This document shows, piece after piece, positions 57,257 through 64,000 of a stretch of 64,000 nucleotides of DNA (position 1 is the stretch's first letter; the number at the start of each line of letters is the position of its first letter). The notes beneath the pieces are model-generated. The model was not told the origin of the DNA. It saw nothing but the letters and a program-made list of their open reading frames with translations, and ran no database searches. Origin of the DNA: JAWXCM01 sp034408745. GTDB lineage: Bacteria; Acidobacteriota; Terriglobia; Bryobacterales; Bryobacteraceae. A program made the translations under genes and the position numbers. The stretch covers positions 15,188 through 79,187 of the forward strand of contig JAWXCM010000103.1 of the NCBI GenBank assembly GCA_034408745.1, given 5' to 3'.

Positions 57257-58563
57257 TGCTGTAATCCTTTCTCCATCGGCATGACGAACGCGGGTTCCGT
57301 CATGAAGTCGAGCTCGTTCATTTCAGCCACAGCGCCTCGAATCGACTTTTCCGTCGAGGGCTCCACCGTGATGACGAACGGCAGATTCTCCTTCGTTTCC
57401 GAGGGCAGTTGCAGGACGGCGTCGAGGCTGATGTGTTTGTCGGACAAAATCGAGGACAGCGAGGCGATAATACCCGGCCGATCCTTCACACGGAAGCGCA
57501 TGTAATACGGCATTTTCTGCGTCGTAATGGGAATCGGTTTCCACGCTCCGAGACGCGGATGAGCGAACGGGGAAACGCGTTCCGGACTGCCGGAGCGGAT
57601 CTCGCGGGCCACGCGCATCAGGTCGCTTACCACTGCGACACCAGTCGGATGCGGACCGGCGCCGCGACCGTAATAGAACGTGTCGCCGCCGAACGCGCCC
57701 TTCACCCAAATCGCGTTGTACGCACCCTGGACGCTGGCCAGAATGGTGGACTGCGGTATGAGCGATGGACGCACGCTCAGCAGCAGGCCTTCCTCAGTCT
57801 GTTTCGCCGTACACAGCAGCCGGATGGTGTGGCGCAGGCGATGCGCGTACTGAAAATCGATTGGCTGAATGCGCCGGATACCTTCGGTGTAGATGTCGGC
57901 GGGCGTGATTTGTTCGCCGAACGCGAGCGCCGAGAGGATCGCGAGTTTGGAGCGGGCGTCGTAGCCATCAATGTCGGCCGAGGGATCCGCTTCGGCATAG
58001 CCCAGCTTCTGGGCTTCCGCGAGGACCGCGTCGAATGCCGCGTTGCTCTTCTCAATCTCGGTCAGGATGAAGTTCGAAGTACCGTTCAGGATGCCGTTCA
58101 GGGTCTGGATTCGATCGCCTGAGATGCCCTCGCGCAGGACGGCGTGGATCGGAATGCCGCCAGCGACACTGGCTTCCATGGCGAGGTTGATGCCCGACTT
58201 GATGGCCTGGTCCCAGAGTTCGGCTCCGGCAAGGGCGATTAGCTCCTTGTTGGCGGTGACAATGGACTTGCGCTGCTGGATGGCGCCGACAATTACTTCG
58301 CGAGCCACGGTTGTGCCGCCAATCAGTTCGGCCACAATGTCGATGTCGGGGCTGTTCACCACCTCACGCCAGTCTGTGGTCCGCATCGCTCCTGCAAGTG
58401 AAGCGGGAAAAGTCTTCTTCGCAACGGTCGGGCTGCAAACCGCTTTGATCCGCAAATCAAAGCCCAGCTTCAGCGCGATCTGCTTCTGATTCTCCGTCAG
58501 CACCGCGATGGTACCCATACCGACATTGCCGAGTCCGACAATGCCGACGTTAACCCTTTGCAT
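57253..58563 (-). CDS. hom: Homoserine dehydrogenase
   Basis: A 436-residue enzyme: NAD(P) motif VGIVGLGNVGMGTIAVL, SIVTANKELIALAGAEL, the catalytic domain with ILNGTSNFILTEIE and EAQKLGYAEADPSADIDGYDARSKLAILS, and a C-terminal ACT domain (FRVKDRPGIIASLSSILSDKHISLDAVLQL) for allosteric control. It reduces aspartate semialdehyde to homoserine for threonine and methionine synthesis. An 8-base palindrome, GGATATCC (58573-58580), lies between it and the divergent small gene. Confidence 0.95.
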   Translation of the reverse strand: MQRVNVGIVGLGNVGMGTIAVLTENQKQIALKLGFDLRIKAVCSPTVAKKTFPASLAGAMRTTDWREVVNSPDIDIVAELIGGTTVAREVIVGAIQQRKSIVTANKELIALAGAELWDQAIKSGINLAMEASVAGGIPIHAVLREGISGDRIQTLNGILNGTSNFILTEIEKSNAAFDAVLAEAQKLGYAEADPSADIDGYDARSKLAILSALAFGEQITPADIYTEGIRRIQPIDFQYAHRLRHTIRLLCTAKQTEEGLLLSVRPSLIPQSTILASVQGAYNAIWVKGAFGGDTFYYGRGAGPHPTGVAVVSDLMRVAREIRSGSPERVSPFAHPRLGAWKPIPITTQKMPYYMRFRVKDRPGIIASLSSILSDKHISLDAVLQLPSETKENLPFVITVEPSTEKSIRGAVAEMNELDFMTEPAFVMPMEKGLQQ

Positions 58564-58591
58564 ATAGAGTCAGGATATCCTTGATGGTGTC

Positions 58592-58900
58592 GTGACCCGC
58601 AGACTTCTTTCCTCGATCCTCGGCGCCGTTGCGGCAGCACCTGCCCAGGTTCGTCCGGAACACCCGGAAGCGCGCGAAGATCCGAAGCTTCCCGACGGTA
58701 CGTCGCAGAAAGAAGCAATTCTCAAGGCGGACTTCGCGCAGTCCCTGAAGGACGCCGATGCGCTGATCAAGATGGCCGAGGATCTTAAAATCGACCTCGA
58801 GAAGAACGACCGTCATGTCCTCAGCCTCGCTACCCTGAAGAAGCTGGACGAAATCGACAAAATGACGAAGCGGATTCGCGGCCGTCTCAAGCGCTTTTAG
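58592..58900 (+). CDS. Small exported helical protein
   Basis: A 102-residue protein from GTG 58592: MTRRLLSSILGAVAAAPAQ is a likely signal peptide. The rest is a charged helical segment (QKEAILKADFAQSLKDADALIKMAEDLKIDLEKND, LATLKKLDEIDKMTKRIRGRLKRF) that could form a coiled coil. It is divergent from hom, with 28 bases between starts, and its stop overlaps the convergent GH36-like gene by 4 bases. No family is recognised. Confidence 0.65.
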   Translation: MTRRLLSSILGAVAAAPAQVRPEHPEAREDPKLPDGTSQKEAILKADFAQSLKDADALIKMAEDLKIDLEKNDRHVLSLATLKKLDEIDKMTKRIRGRLKRF

Positions 58901-60648
58901 CCCGCGATCAGAACCCTGCCGCCGTGGGCTGGTACATCCGGAATTTCAAGGCGGCCTTCGCGCTCTCCGAAGTCCTGGCCGGTCCACAATTCCCGCACTT
59001 TGCGCTTCCGTTCCAGCGCCACCTGAAACCTCTGCGGCTGCTCGGTCCAGTTGAACAGCGAGTAGGCTCGGCGACCGTCGGCGAGGTCCGTGATTCCGAT
59101 GCGCAGGTTCGTTTCCTCGAATCGCGCTGCCCGCCCGGTGACCGGGAGCAGAGCGTGCAGCATTTTCAGCCGATCGGGCGGAAGGGTCGTCAAATCGTCT
59201 CCCGAGAGGATCATGCCGCCCGAAGCGAACGCCACGGTCGCGTGGAAGCGGTACTCCTCCTCAGGTAATGAACCGCTGAGGGTGACCGCGTCCGGATCGT
59301 TCCACCAGAGCTTCCCGTTCTGCCAGTTTCGGCTCAGGTTCTGACGGGCAATCTCCTCGAACGTCTTCCACTTACGGCTGATATCTGCAGAAGAACGTGA
59401 ACCGTGGATGAGCCCGAACGAGGCCCACATTGGGTGGTTGCAGGCGAGCAGAAACGCATCGCCCGAGCCTCGGCGTACTGCTTCCATCCCGCGCCGGTAG
59501 GCCTCGATGCGGGTGGCGTTGGGATCGTGCAGTCTGCCACCGTGCATCGCTCCCCAGAAGTTGGCGTCGAGCTTGAAGTAGGTCACGCCCCACTCCCGCC
59601 GCATGGTTCGAAAGAGCGTCTCGAAGTGCTGCTGGACACCGGGGTGGGTCCCGTCCATCGCGTACCACGGGCCGAACCGCCACCCGCCGAAAGTGACCCG
59701 GTTCGACGGAATCGGATTTCCATCCTCGCCCTTCATGAACCAGTCCGGGTTGTCTTCAAATACCTTCGAATCGGCCTGGGCGATAAATGGAGCCACCCAG
59801 ATGGCCGGCTCGAAGCCTTGCGCCCGGATCTCCTTAAGGACGCTCTGGACGTTGCCGCCGAACGCCTTGCCGGTATCGAGCCAGTCTCCCATGGCCGGCT
59901 GGTAGCCGTCGTCGATCTGTATGTAGCGGAGCGACGGTGTCGTTTGACGAATCGAAGCCAAATTCGCACGGACGTTTTCCGCGGTCACCCTCGGCCCAAA
60001 GCAATACCACGAGCACCATCCGGCCGGAGGGGCGGGGAAGCGGAGCGGAGGGTGATTGCGGTTGATGGCGTCAGCAACGATGTTCAGACCCGAGGCGAGT
60101 GACTGGCTGATTCCAAACCGGAACTCCTCCATTTCCCATGACTTACCGGGCTCAAGCACCAGCCCCTCAGTGTCGAGAATGGCTTCGATTTGTCCGGGGG
60201 AGATGAAGAACCGCCCGTGGAAACGGCGGCAGGACGTCCACGCCAGAAGCATATGCCGGCCGGCCGGCGAGAGTCGCAGGAGACCGGAGACGGCCGTTAC
60301 GCCGTCGGGTTGCGGGATGCGGTAGTGCTTCGGCTCGGAATAGCCGAAGTCGACTGGTTTGGCGAGAGTGCCACCGGTTTGCGACAGCATCTGGAAGCTC
60401 TCGCCGTAGATCTCGGTTTCCGGAGACAGATTGTGCTTCCACTGGAACAGGACCACCTGGGCGACGCGCGCGGGCTCTTTGCCGCGATTATGCAGGCGGC
60501 TGGTACAGACGCCGTCCTTCCAGATGCGTTCGAGCCGGACATCGCCGCCTGTGGCATCGACGCGGGACGGGCTGGTTTGATCCGGGAAGGGAGCCGCCGA
60601 TACTGCGGCGGCGGAGGCGCAGGATGCCAGGAAGAGGCGTCGGTCCAT
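58897..60648 (-). CDS. Exported GH36/melibiase-type alpha-galactosidase-like protein
   Basis: A 583-residue glycosidase. A Tat-like leader (MDRRLFLASCASAAAVSAAP) is followed by a beta-rich N-terminal domain (about 40-200) and a barrel: GWCSWYCFGPRVTAENV, RYIQIDDGYQPAMGDWLD, FEPAIWVAPF, YFKLDANFWGA (the Asp in the nucleophile position of GH27/36) and FLLACNHPMWASFG with the GSRSSADIS acid/base region. A beta domain ends it. It hydrolyses alpha-galactosides or related glycans outside the cytoplasm. It stands as a single gene. Confidence 0.82.
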   Translation of the reverse strand: MDRRLFLASCASAAAVSAAPFPDQTSPSRVDATGGDVRLERIWKDGVCTSRLHNRGKEPARVAQVVLFQWKHNLSPETEIYGESFQMLSQTGGTLAKPVDFGYSEPKHYRIPQPDGVTAVSGLLRLSPAGRHMLLAWTSCRRFHGRFFISPGQIEAILDTEGLVLEPGKSWEMEEFRFGISQSLASGLNIVADAINRNHPPLRFPAPPAGWCSWYCFGPRVTAENVRANLASIRQTTPSLRYIQIDDGYQPAMGDWLDTGKAFGGNVQSVLKEIRAQGFEPAIWVAPFIAQADSKVFEDNPDWFMKGEDGNPIPSNRVTFGGWRFGPWYAMDGTHPGVQQHFETLFRTMRREWGVTYFKLDANFWGAMHGGRLHDPNATRIEAYRRGMEAVRRGSGDAFLLACNHPMWASFGLIHGSRSSADISRKWKTFEEIARQNLSRNWQNGKLWWNDPDAVTLSGSLPEEEYRFHATVAFASGGMILSGDDLTTLPPDRLKMLHALLPVTGRAARFEETNLRIGITDLADGRRAYSLFNWTEQPQRFQVALERKRKVRELWTGQDFGEREGRLEIPDVPAHGGRVLIAG

Positions 60649-60673
60649 GAGAAAGACTCCAGTGTAAAAGCAG

Positions 60674-60707
60674 AAAGACCGCCAGCGTGGTAAGCGCGGC
60701 GGTCTTT
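60674..60707 (-). terminator. Terminator of the TonB-TolQ-ExbD-TPR operon
   Basis: AAAGACCGCC (60674-60683) and GGCGGTCTTT (60698-60707) form a perfect 10-base stem with a 14-base loop. Read leftwards it is followed by CTGCTTTTAC. It lies 27 bases beyond the TPR gene stop. Confidence 0.75.
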
Positions 60708-60733
60708 CCGGAAAAACGGATTACAGCAACAGA

Positions 60734-61585
60734 CTACTTGTCGGCTTTGATGCCGCCCTTGGCAGCCAGGTGAGCGGCGCGCTCGGCCTTGATCTTCTTG
60801 GTATCGAGGGCCTTTTGCACAAAATTATCGGCAGTCTCGACTTCCTTTCTGTACTCATCCGGCGAGTCCAGCAGGTCGGCGCGTTCGCGGTGCAGCAGGT
60901 TCAGGTAAGCCATGGCTTCGTCGTACTCGGGGTCCACTTTGAGCGCCTTTTCGAGGTTCTCGACTCCCTTGTCGATTGTGGCCAGCCATTCGGTGCGCAT
61001 CTTCTCGCGCACTTTCTTGTCCTTCAGCGGACCCGGATCTTCGGGTTTCATGCCCATATCGCGGCGCGATTCCATCAGACGGGGATACCACTTGGCCCAG
61101 GTAATGACGCCGAGGCTGTAGAACGCCGTTTTGGCATTGGGGTCCACCGATGCCAGTTTGGAGTACCACTGAGCCGCCTCGTCGAGCTTCTTGAGCTTCT
61201 GCTCGAGCGGCTGGTTGCCCTGCGCCTGGTTGTAATGCAGCGATGCCAGCGATTCGATGGCAAGAGTATTGTTCGGTTCCTTCTCCAACACTTTAAGGAA
61301 CTCAGTCTCCGCTGCCTTCGCGTTCTGCATGTTCTCAGGCGAGTCAGCGCCCGGGATGTACTGGCTCATGTATGCGGTTGCCAGATAGATCCTAGCGTTG
61401 ATGAACTCGGGATCGAGTTCAGTCGCCTTTTTGAAATGTTCGACAGCGATGTTGTACTTGGCGGTCTTGAACGCCTGAACACCCTTGTTCAGGTTGTCGC
61501 GAGCTTTAAGCTTCTCGCAGCCGGTCGACAGAAGAGCCAGAGCTCCAACTGCCGAGATGAGAGCCATCGTGCGGACGTTGCTCAC
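60734..61585 (-). CDS. TPR lipoprotein
   Basis: A 283-residue lipoprotein: MALISAVGALALLSTGCEKLKARD holds the lipobox (STGC). Tetratricopeptide repeats follow (FKTAKYNIAVEHFKKATELDPEFINARIYLATAYM, LEKEPNNTLAIESLASLHYN, ALKVDPEYDEAMAYLNLL) across the whole protein. It ends KGGIKADK. It overlaps the ExbD gene by 4 bases and is the last gene of the energy-transduction operon. Its scaffold role next to TonB parts suggests a periplasmic or outer-membrane assembly function. Confidence 0.87.
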   Translation of the reverse strand: MSNVRTMALISAVGALALLSTGCEKLKARDNLNKGVQAFKTAKYNIAVEHFKKATELDPEFINARIYLATAYMSQYIPGADSPENMQNAKAAETEFLKVLEKEPNNTLAIESLASLHYNQAQGNQPLEQKLKKLDEAAQWYSKLASVDPNAKTAFYSLGVITWAKWYPRLMESRRDMGMKPEDPGPLKDKKVREKMRTEWLATIDKGVENLEKALKVDPEYDEAMAYLNLLHRERADLLDSPDEYRKEVETADNFVQKALDTKKIKAERAAHLAAKGGIKADK

Positions 61586-62007
61586 TGTCCAGCCTCCATC
61601 TTGGCGGTCATAAGACCGATTTTGTCGACTCCTGCGCCGCGGGCGATATCGATGGCCTGGGCGACGTCACGAAAGTCGAGCGACGGATCGCCTTTTACGA
61701 AGACTACGCGCTCCGCGCGAGTCTTGAAGATTTCCTGCAGCCGGTCACCAGCGCGCGTAGGATCGGTCTGTTCGGTGTTGATCATCCACTTCCGATCTTT
61801 ATCGATGATGATCACCACCGTGCGGTCATTGTCCTGTTGCTGCGGCGCGTTCGGCGGTGGCGGTTGCGGAACCAACGCCTCCAGCCCTTTCGGCGTGAGC
61901 GGGGTAATAACCATGAAGATGATCAGCAGCACCAACAGCACGTCGATCAACGGCGTCATGTTGATATTGGCCACCGTGCCCTTGTTTCCGCCAACTGCCA
62001 TTGCCAT
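61582..62007 (-). CDS. ExbD/TolR family biopolymer transporter protein (second copy)
   Basis: A 141-residue protein with one membrane helix carrying the proton-conducting Asp: ANINMTPLIDVLLVLLIIFMVITPL. The periplasmic domain ends IAQAIDIARGAGVDKIGLMTAKM, typical of ExbD/TolR. It drives TonB or Tol function using the proton gradient. It differs from its neighbour ExbD, so the operon encodes two subtypes, perhaps a hetero-oligomer. A GC-rich hairpin lies between the two genes. Confidence 0.92.
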   Translation of the reverse strand: MAMAVGGNKGTVANINMTPLIDVLLVLLIIFMVITPLTPKGLEALVPQPPPPNAPQQQDNDRTVVIIIDKDRKWMINTEQTDPTRAGDRLQEIFKTRAERVVFVKGDPSLDFRDVAQAIDIARGAGVDKIGLMTAKMEAGQ

Positions 62008-62039
62008 AGAGTTGCTCCCTGATTAAATAACTTAGTTAT

Positions 62040-62057
62040 GCCGCCGCGAACGGCGGC
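62040..62057 (-). repeat. Short GC-rich hairpin between the two exbD genes
   Basis: GCCGCC (62040-62045) and GGCGGC (62052-62057) with a 6-base loop lie in the 53-base gap before the second exbD. There is no U tract. It may shield the upstream mRNA end. Confidence 0.5.
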
Positions 62058-62060
62058 TCG

Positions 62061-62516
62061 TTACATGCCGGCAGCAGGCGTTGCCGCCTTCTTAGCTTCG
62101 TTTTCCTTCTGATTTTCTTCTGTCAACAGGCCGATGTTGTCGACGCCGGCGCTCCGCAGGTTGTCAACCACGTCCACCACTCGCTCATACCGCGACCGCG
62201 CATCCGCACGGACATAAACGGTCTTGTTGAGCTTGTTGGTGAGCAGGTCCTTCACTCTGCCGGGGAGCACGTCGGGCGGCATCTGTTCGGTGCCGAGGTA
62301 GACTTTGCCGTCGCGCGCAATCGCCACCAGGACGGCGTCTTCCTTGTCAGCGTCATGCATCGGGCTGGGGTTATTAGCCTTCGCCATATCGACCGAGATG
62401 CCTTTGGAAAGCATCGGTGTGATGACGATGAAGATGATCAGCAGCACGAGCATGACGTCCACCATGGGCGTCACATTGATATCGGCTACCGGCTCCGGAG
62501 CTTTGTTTTTCTTCAT
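62061..62516 (-). CDS. ExbD/TolR family biopolymer transporter protein (first copy)
   Basis: A 151-residue protein: ADINVTPMVDVMLVLLIIFIVITPMLSKGISV is the membrane helix with its conserved Asp, then a periplasmic domain (VLVAIARDGKVYLGTEQMPPDVL, RYERVVDVVDNLRSAGVDNIGLLTEE). It works with the TolQ/ExbB motor encoded just upstream. Its N-terminus MKKNKAPEP is short and basic, as usual for this family. Confidence 0.93.
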   Translation of the reverse strand: MKKNKAPEPVADINVTPMVDVMLVLLIIFIVITPMLSKGISVDMAKANNPSPMHDADKEDAVLVAIARDGKVYLGTEQMPPDVLPGRVKDLLTNKLNKTVYVRADARSRYERVVDVVDNLRSAGVDNIGLLTEENQKENEAKKAATPAAGM

Positions 62517-62589
62517 TCCGATCTCCTCAGTTTCGTCTCTCAGGACAACCGAACCGCGAGAACCCGGTCTTAAACCGGCTCCCGGACTA

Positions 62590-62621
62590 ACCCGGCGGTA
62601 TCTGCTTAAAACCCGCCGGGT
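62590..62621 (-). repeat. Inverted repeat between tolQ-like and exbD genes
   Basis: ACCCGGCGG (62590-62598) and CCGCCGGGT (62613-62621) form a perfect 9-base stem with a 14-base loop in the 145-base gap. No U tract follows on the minus strand. It could attenuate or stabilise the polycistronic mRNA so that the motor protein outnumbers ExbD. Confidence 0.55.
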
Positions 62622-62661
62622 CCCGCCCAGTCAACTCGCATTCGCTGGTTGCACCCGAAAA

Positions 62662-63393
62662 CTACTTGCGGGCGCCGGCGCGCTGGGACCGCTTGATGAA
62701 GTAGTCGATCAGTTCCGAGCTTGAATTGCCCATTTCGACGTCCATCGCTTCGAGCTCGCCGCTGAACACGTTGTACATCCAAACGGCGGGAACGGCCACG
62801 AAGAGACCGACCGCGGTGGTGACCAGCGCTTCGGAAATACCCGCGGCGACGGCACCCAGACCGGCCGACTTTTCAGTCGCGATGCCCTTGAACGCGTTGA
62901 TGATGCCAACGACAGTACCGAACAGTCCGACGAAGGGAGCAGTGGAACCGATGGTGGCCAGTGACGAGAGACCGCGCTTCAGCTCCGCGTGAACGATGGC
63001 TTCAGAGCGGTCGAGTGCACGCTTCGAGGCTTCGATGTCATCACCGGAAATCTCAGCGTTTTCCTGGTGAGCACGGAATTCCTGCAGACCGGATACGACG
63101 ACCTTCGCGAGGTGGCTCTTCTTGTAGCGGTCAGCGATCTTGATCGCTTCGTCGAGTTTGCCTTCGCGGAGCGCGCCGGCAACTGCCGGGGCGAACTGAC
63201 GCGACTGCTTGCGAGCTGCTCCATAAGCGAGGAAACGATCAATCATGACGCCGATGGACCAGGCCGACATGATGAACATGACGATAACGACGGCCTTGCC
63301 TAGCCATGTCATCTGGTTCCACATGGACAAGGGGTCGAAGTTGACCCCTTCCTGAAGGAGCATCAAGGCCCAAATCTGGATGGTTGCGAGCAT
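62662..63393 (-). CDS. MotA/TolQ/ExbB proton-channel protein
   Basis: A 243-residue protein with three helices (WLGKAVVIVMFIMSAWSIGVMIDRF, LSSLATIGSTAPFVGLFGTVVGIINAFKGI, GAVAAGISEALVTTAVGLFVAVPAVWMYNVFS), in the order and loops of TolQ/ExbB. The Thr-rich second helix and final helix form the proton path with ExbD. It is the motor of the TonB system in this operon, 80 bases after the TonB gene. Confidence 0.93.
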   Translation of the reverse strand: MLATIQIWALMLLQEGVNFDPLSMWNQMTWLGKAVVIVMFIMSAWSIGVMIDRFLAYGAARKQSRQFAPAVAGALREGKLDEAIKIADRYKKSHLAKVVVSGLQEFRAHQENAEISGDDIEASKRALDRSEAIVHAELKRGLSSLATIGSTAPFVGLFGTVVGIINAFKGIATEKSAGLGAVAAGISEALVTTAVGLFVAVPAVWMYNVFSGELEAMDVEMGNSSSELIDYFIKRSQRAGARK

Positions 63394-63473
63394 TTCTGAA
63401 ATTCTCCTGCGAGTTGAGTTAACCTGTCGATTTTCTGTCGAAAACTATTTCGCCCTGAAACTGCCAGCCAGGA

Positions 63474-64000
63474 CTACTGGGACAACGTAAAGTTTACATC
63501 GATCTGCGTCACGACCTCTACGGGTTCGCCGTTGAGGAGCGTGGGCTGATACCGCCACTGACGCACTGCGTCCGTGGCAGAGGGAACCAGCAGCGGATGT
63601 CCGCTGACCAGTGTCAAATTTGCGATAGCGCCATCTTTGCCAATCACCGCGTTGAAGCGGACCACACCCTGGATTCGGGCCTGGCGCGCCAGCGGCGGGT
63701 ACTGCGGTTTCGGCTGGTTAACCAGCTTGGCAGCCTGTACGTTGCCACCGACTCGGATCTGCTTGGGTACAACCGGTTTCGGCTTCTCCTGCGGAGGAGG
63801 CGGAGGCGGAGGAGCGCCCGTTACCGACCCGATAATACCTCCAATGACGCCGCCCGGGGTGCCACCCGGTATGCCGCCCGGAACACCGCCAACCACGCCC
63901 GCGGCAGCGGCGGAACGCATTTCTTCTTCCCTTGTCATGGCGATTTCTTTGGGAATCGTCTTGGGAGCCATCAGACGTCCGGCGTCAAACTGACGGACGA
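63474..64000 (-). CDS. TonB-family energy transducer, 5' partial
   Basis: The frame is open from 63971 (ATG) to the right edge (VRQFDAGRLMAPKTIPKEIAM), with no stop, and the sequence before the Met resembles the proline-rich linker region of acidobacterial TonB proteins. The true start, with the membrane anchor, is therefore beyond base 64000. The visible part has a glycine-rich repeat (VVGGVPGGIPGGTPGGVIGG), a proline stretch (APPPPPPP) and a TonB C-terminal domain (PPLARQARIQGVVRFNAVIGKDG, VRQWRYQPTLLNGEPVEVVTQIDVNF). It couples the inner-membrane motor to outer-membrane receptors. Confidence 0.88.
   Translation of the reverse strand, partial: VRQFDAGRLMAPKTIPKEIAMTREEEMRSAAAAGVVGGVPGGIPGGTPGGVIGGIIGSVTGAPPPPPPPQEKPKPVVPKQIRVGGNVQAAKLVNQPKPQYPPLARQARIQGVVRFNAVIGKDGAIANLTLVSGHPLLVPSATDAVRQWRYQPTLLNGEPVEVVTQIDVNFTLSQ

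Overview
The window looks like a chromosomal segment of a GC-rich member of the Acidobacteriota, probably a Solibacter/Bryobacter-type (Bryobacterales) organism. This is inference from gene content. The markers are an acidobacterial-type duplicated MacB/FtsX permease, an Alternative Complex III plus caa3 oxidase cluster, secreted DUF1080, GH20 and GH36 proteins, a TonB/TolQ/ExbD energy-transduction set, and many ECF, TPR and HEAT proteins. Genes are tightly packed with frequent 1-4 base start/stop overlaps. All nine tail-to-tail gene pairs either overlap or lie 3 bases apart.

Layout. 1-9.4 kb: a GT-C membrane glycosyltransferase cut by the window edge, a VapBC-type toxin-antitoxin pair behind a triple palindrome, a DegT aminotransferase, imuA-imuB (mutagenic repair, no imuC/dnaE2 next to it), a large permease, and a zinc-ribbon protein with a sorbitol-dehydrogenase-like enzyme. 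9.4-20.3 kb: glycogen phosphorylase, divergent egtB-egtD (ergothioneine), a redox-signalling trio (UBP zinc finger, receiver-glutaredoxin-thioredoxin reductase fusion, CRP-like-domain histidine kinase), then ribF, a metallo-hydrolase, DUF1844 and a DUF1801-like gene. 20.3-28.4 kb: a DUF1080-PHP fusion, GH20 hexosaminidase, a half-length AI-2E permease, a glycine-zipper protein, an ECF sigma/anti-sigma/TPR-HEAT operon and a sulfotransferase-like gene.

28.4-41 kb: one 12-gene leftward respiratory operon, actABCDEF, a one-helix protein, SCO, then coxB-A-C-D. The order matches electron flow from quinol through Alternative Complex III to an A2-type caa3 oxidase with a cytochrome c domain fused to subunit II. 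It has a plausible promoter at its head and a terminator at its tail. 41-51.9 kb: a histidine kinase, a receiver-XRE regulator with an ABC-2 exporter and SpoU methylase, a baeRF-like protein downstream of an OmpR-type two-component pair, and a LolA-like/DUF1624 operon.

52-64 kb: gamma-glutamyltransferase, S1/P1 nuclease and an M23 peptidase. Then comes the most unusual locus: tRNA-Ser(GCU) followed by a DUF433/DUF5615 toxin-antitoxin cassette held between two 139-base direct repeats, each made of the 3' part of the tRNA plus the 5' part of an M23 peptidase gene. It looks like a minimal tRNA-targeted insertion with no integrase. The rest is a secreted SAM methyltransferase coupled to homoserine dehydrogenase, a GH36-like glycosidase, and a TonB-TolQ-ExbD-ExbD-TPR operon whose first gene runs off the right edge.
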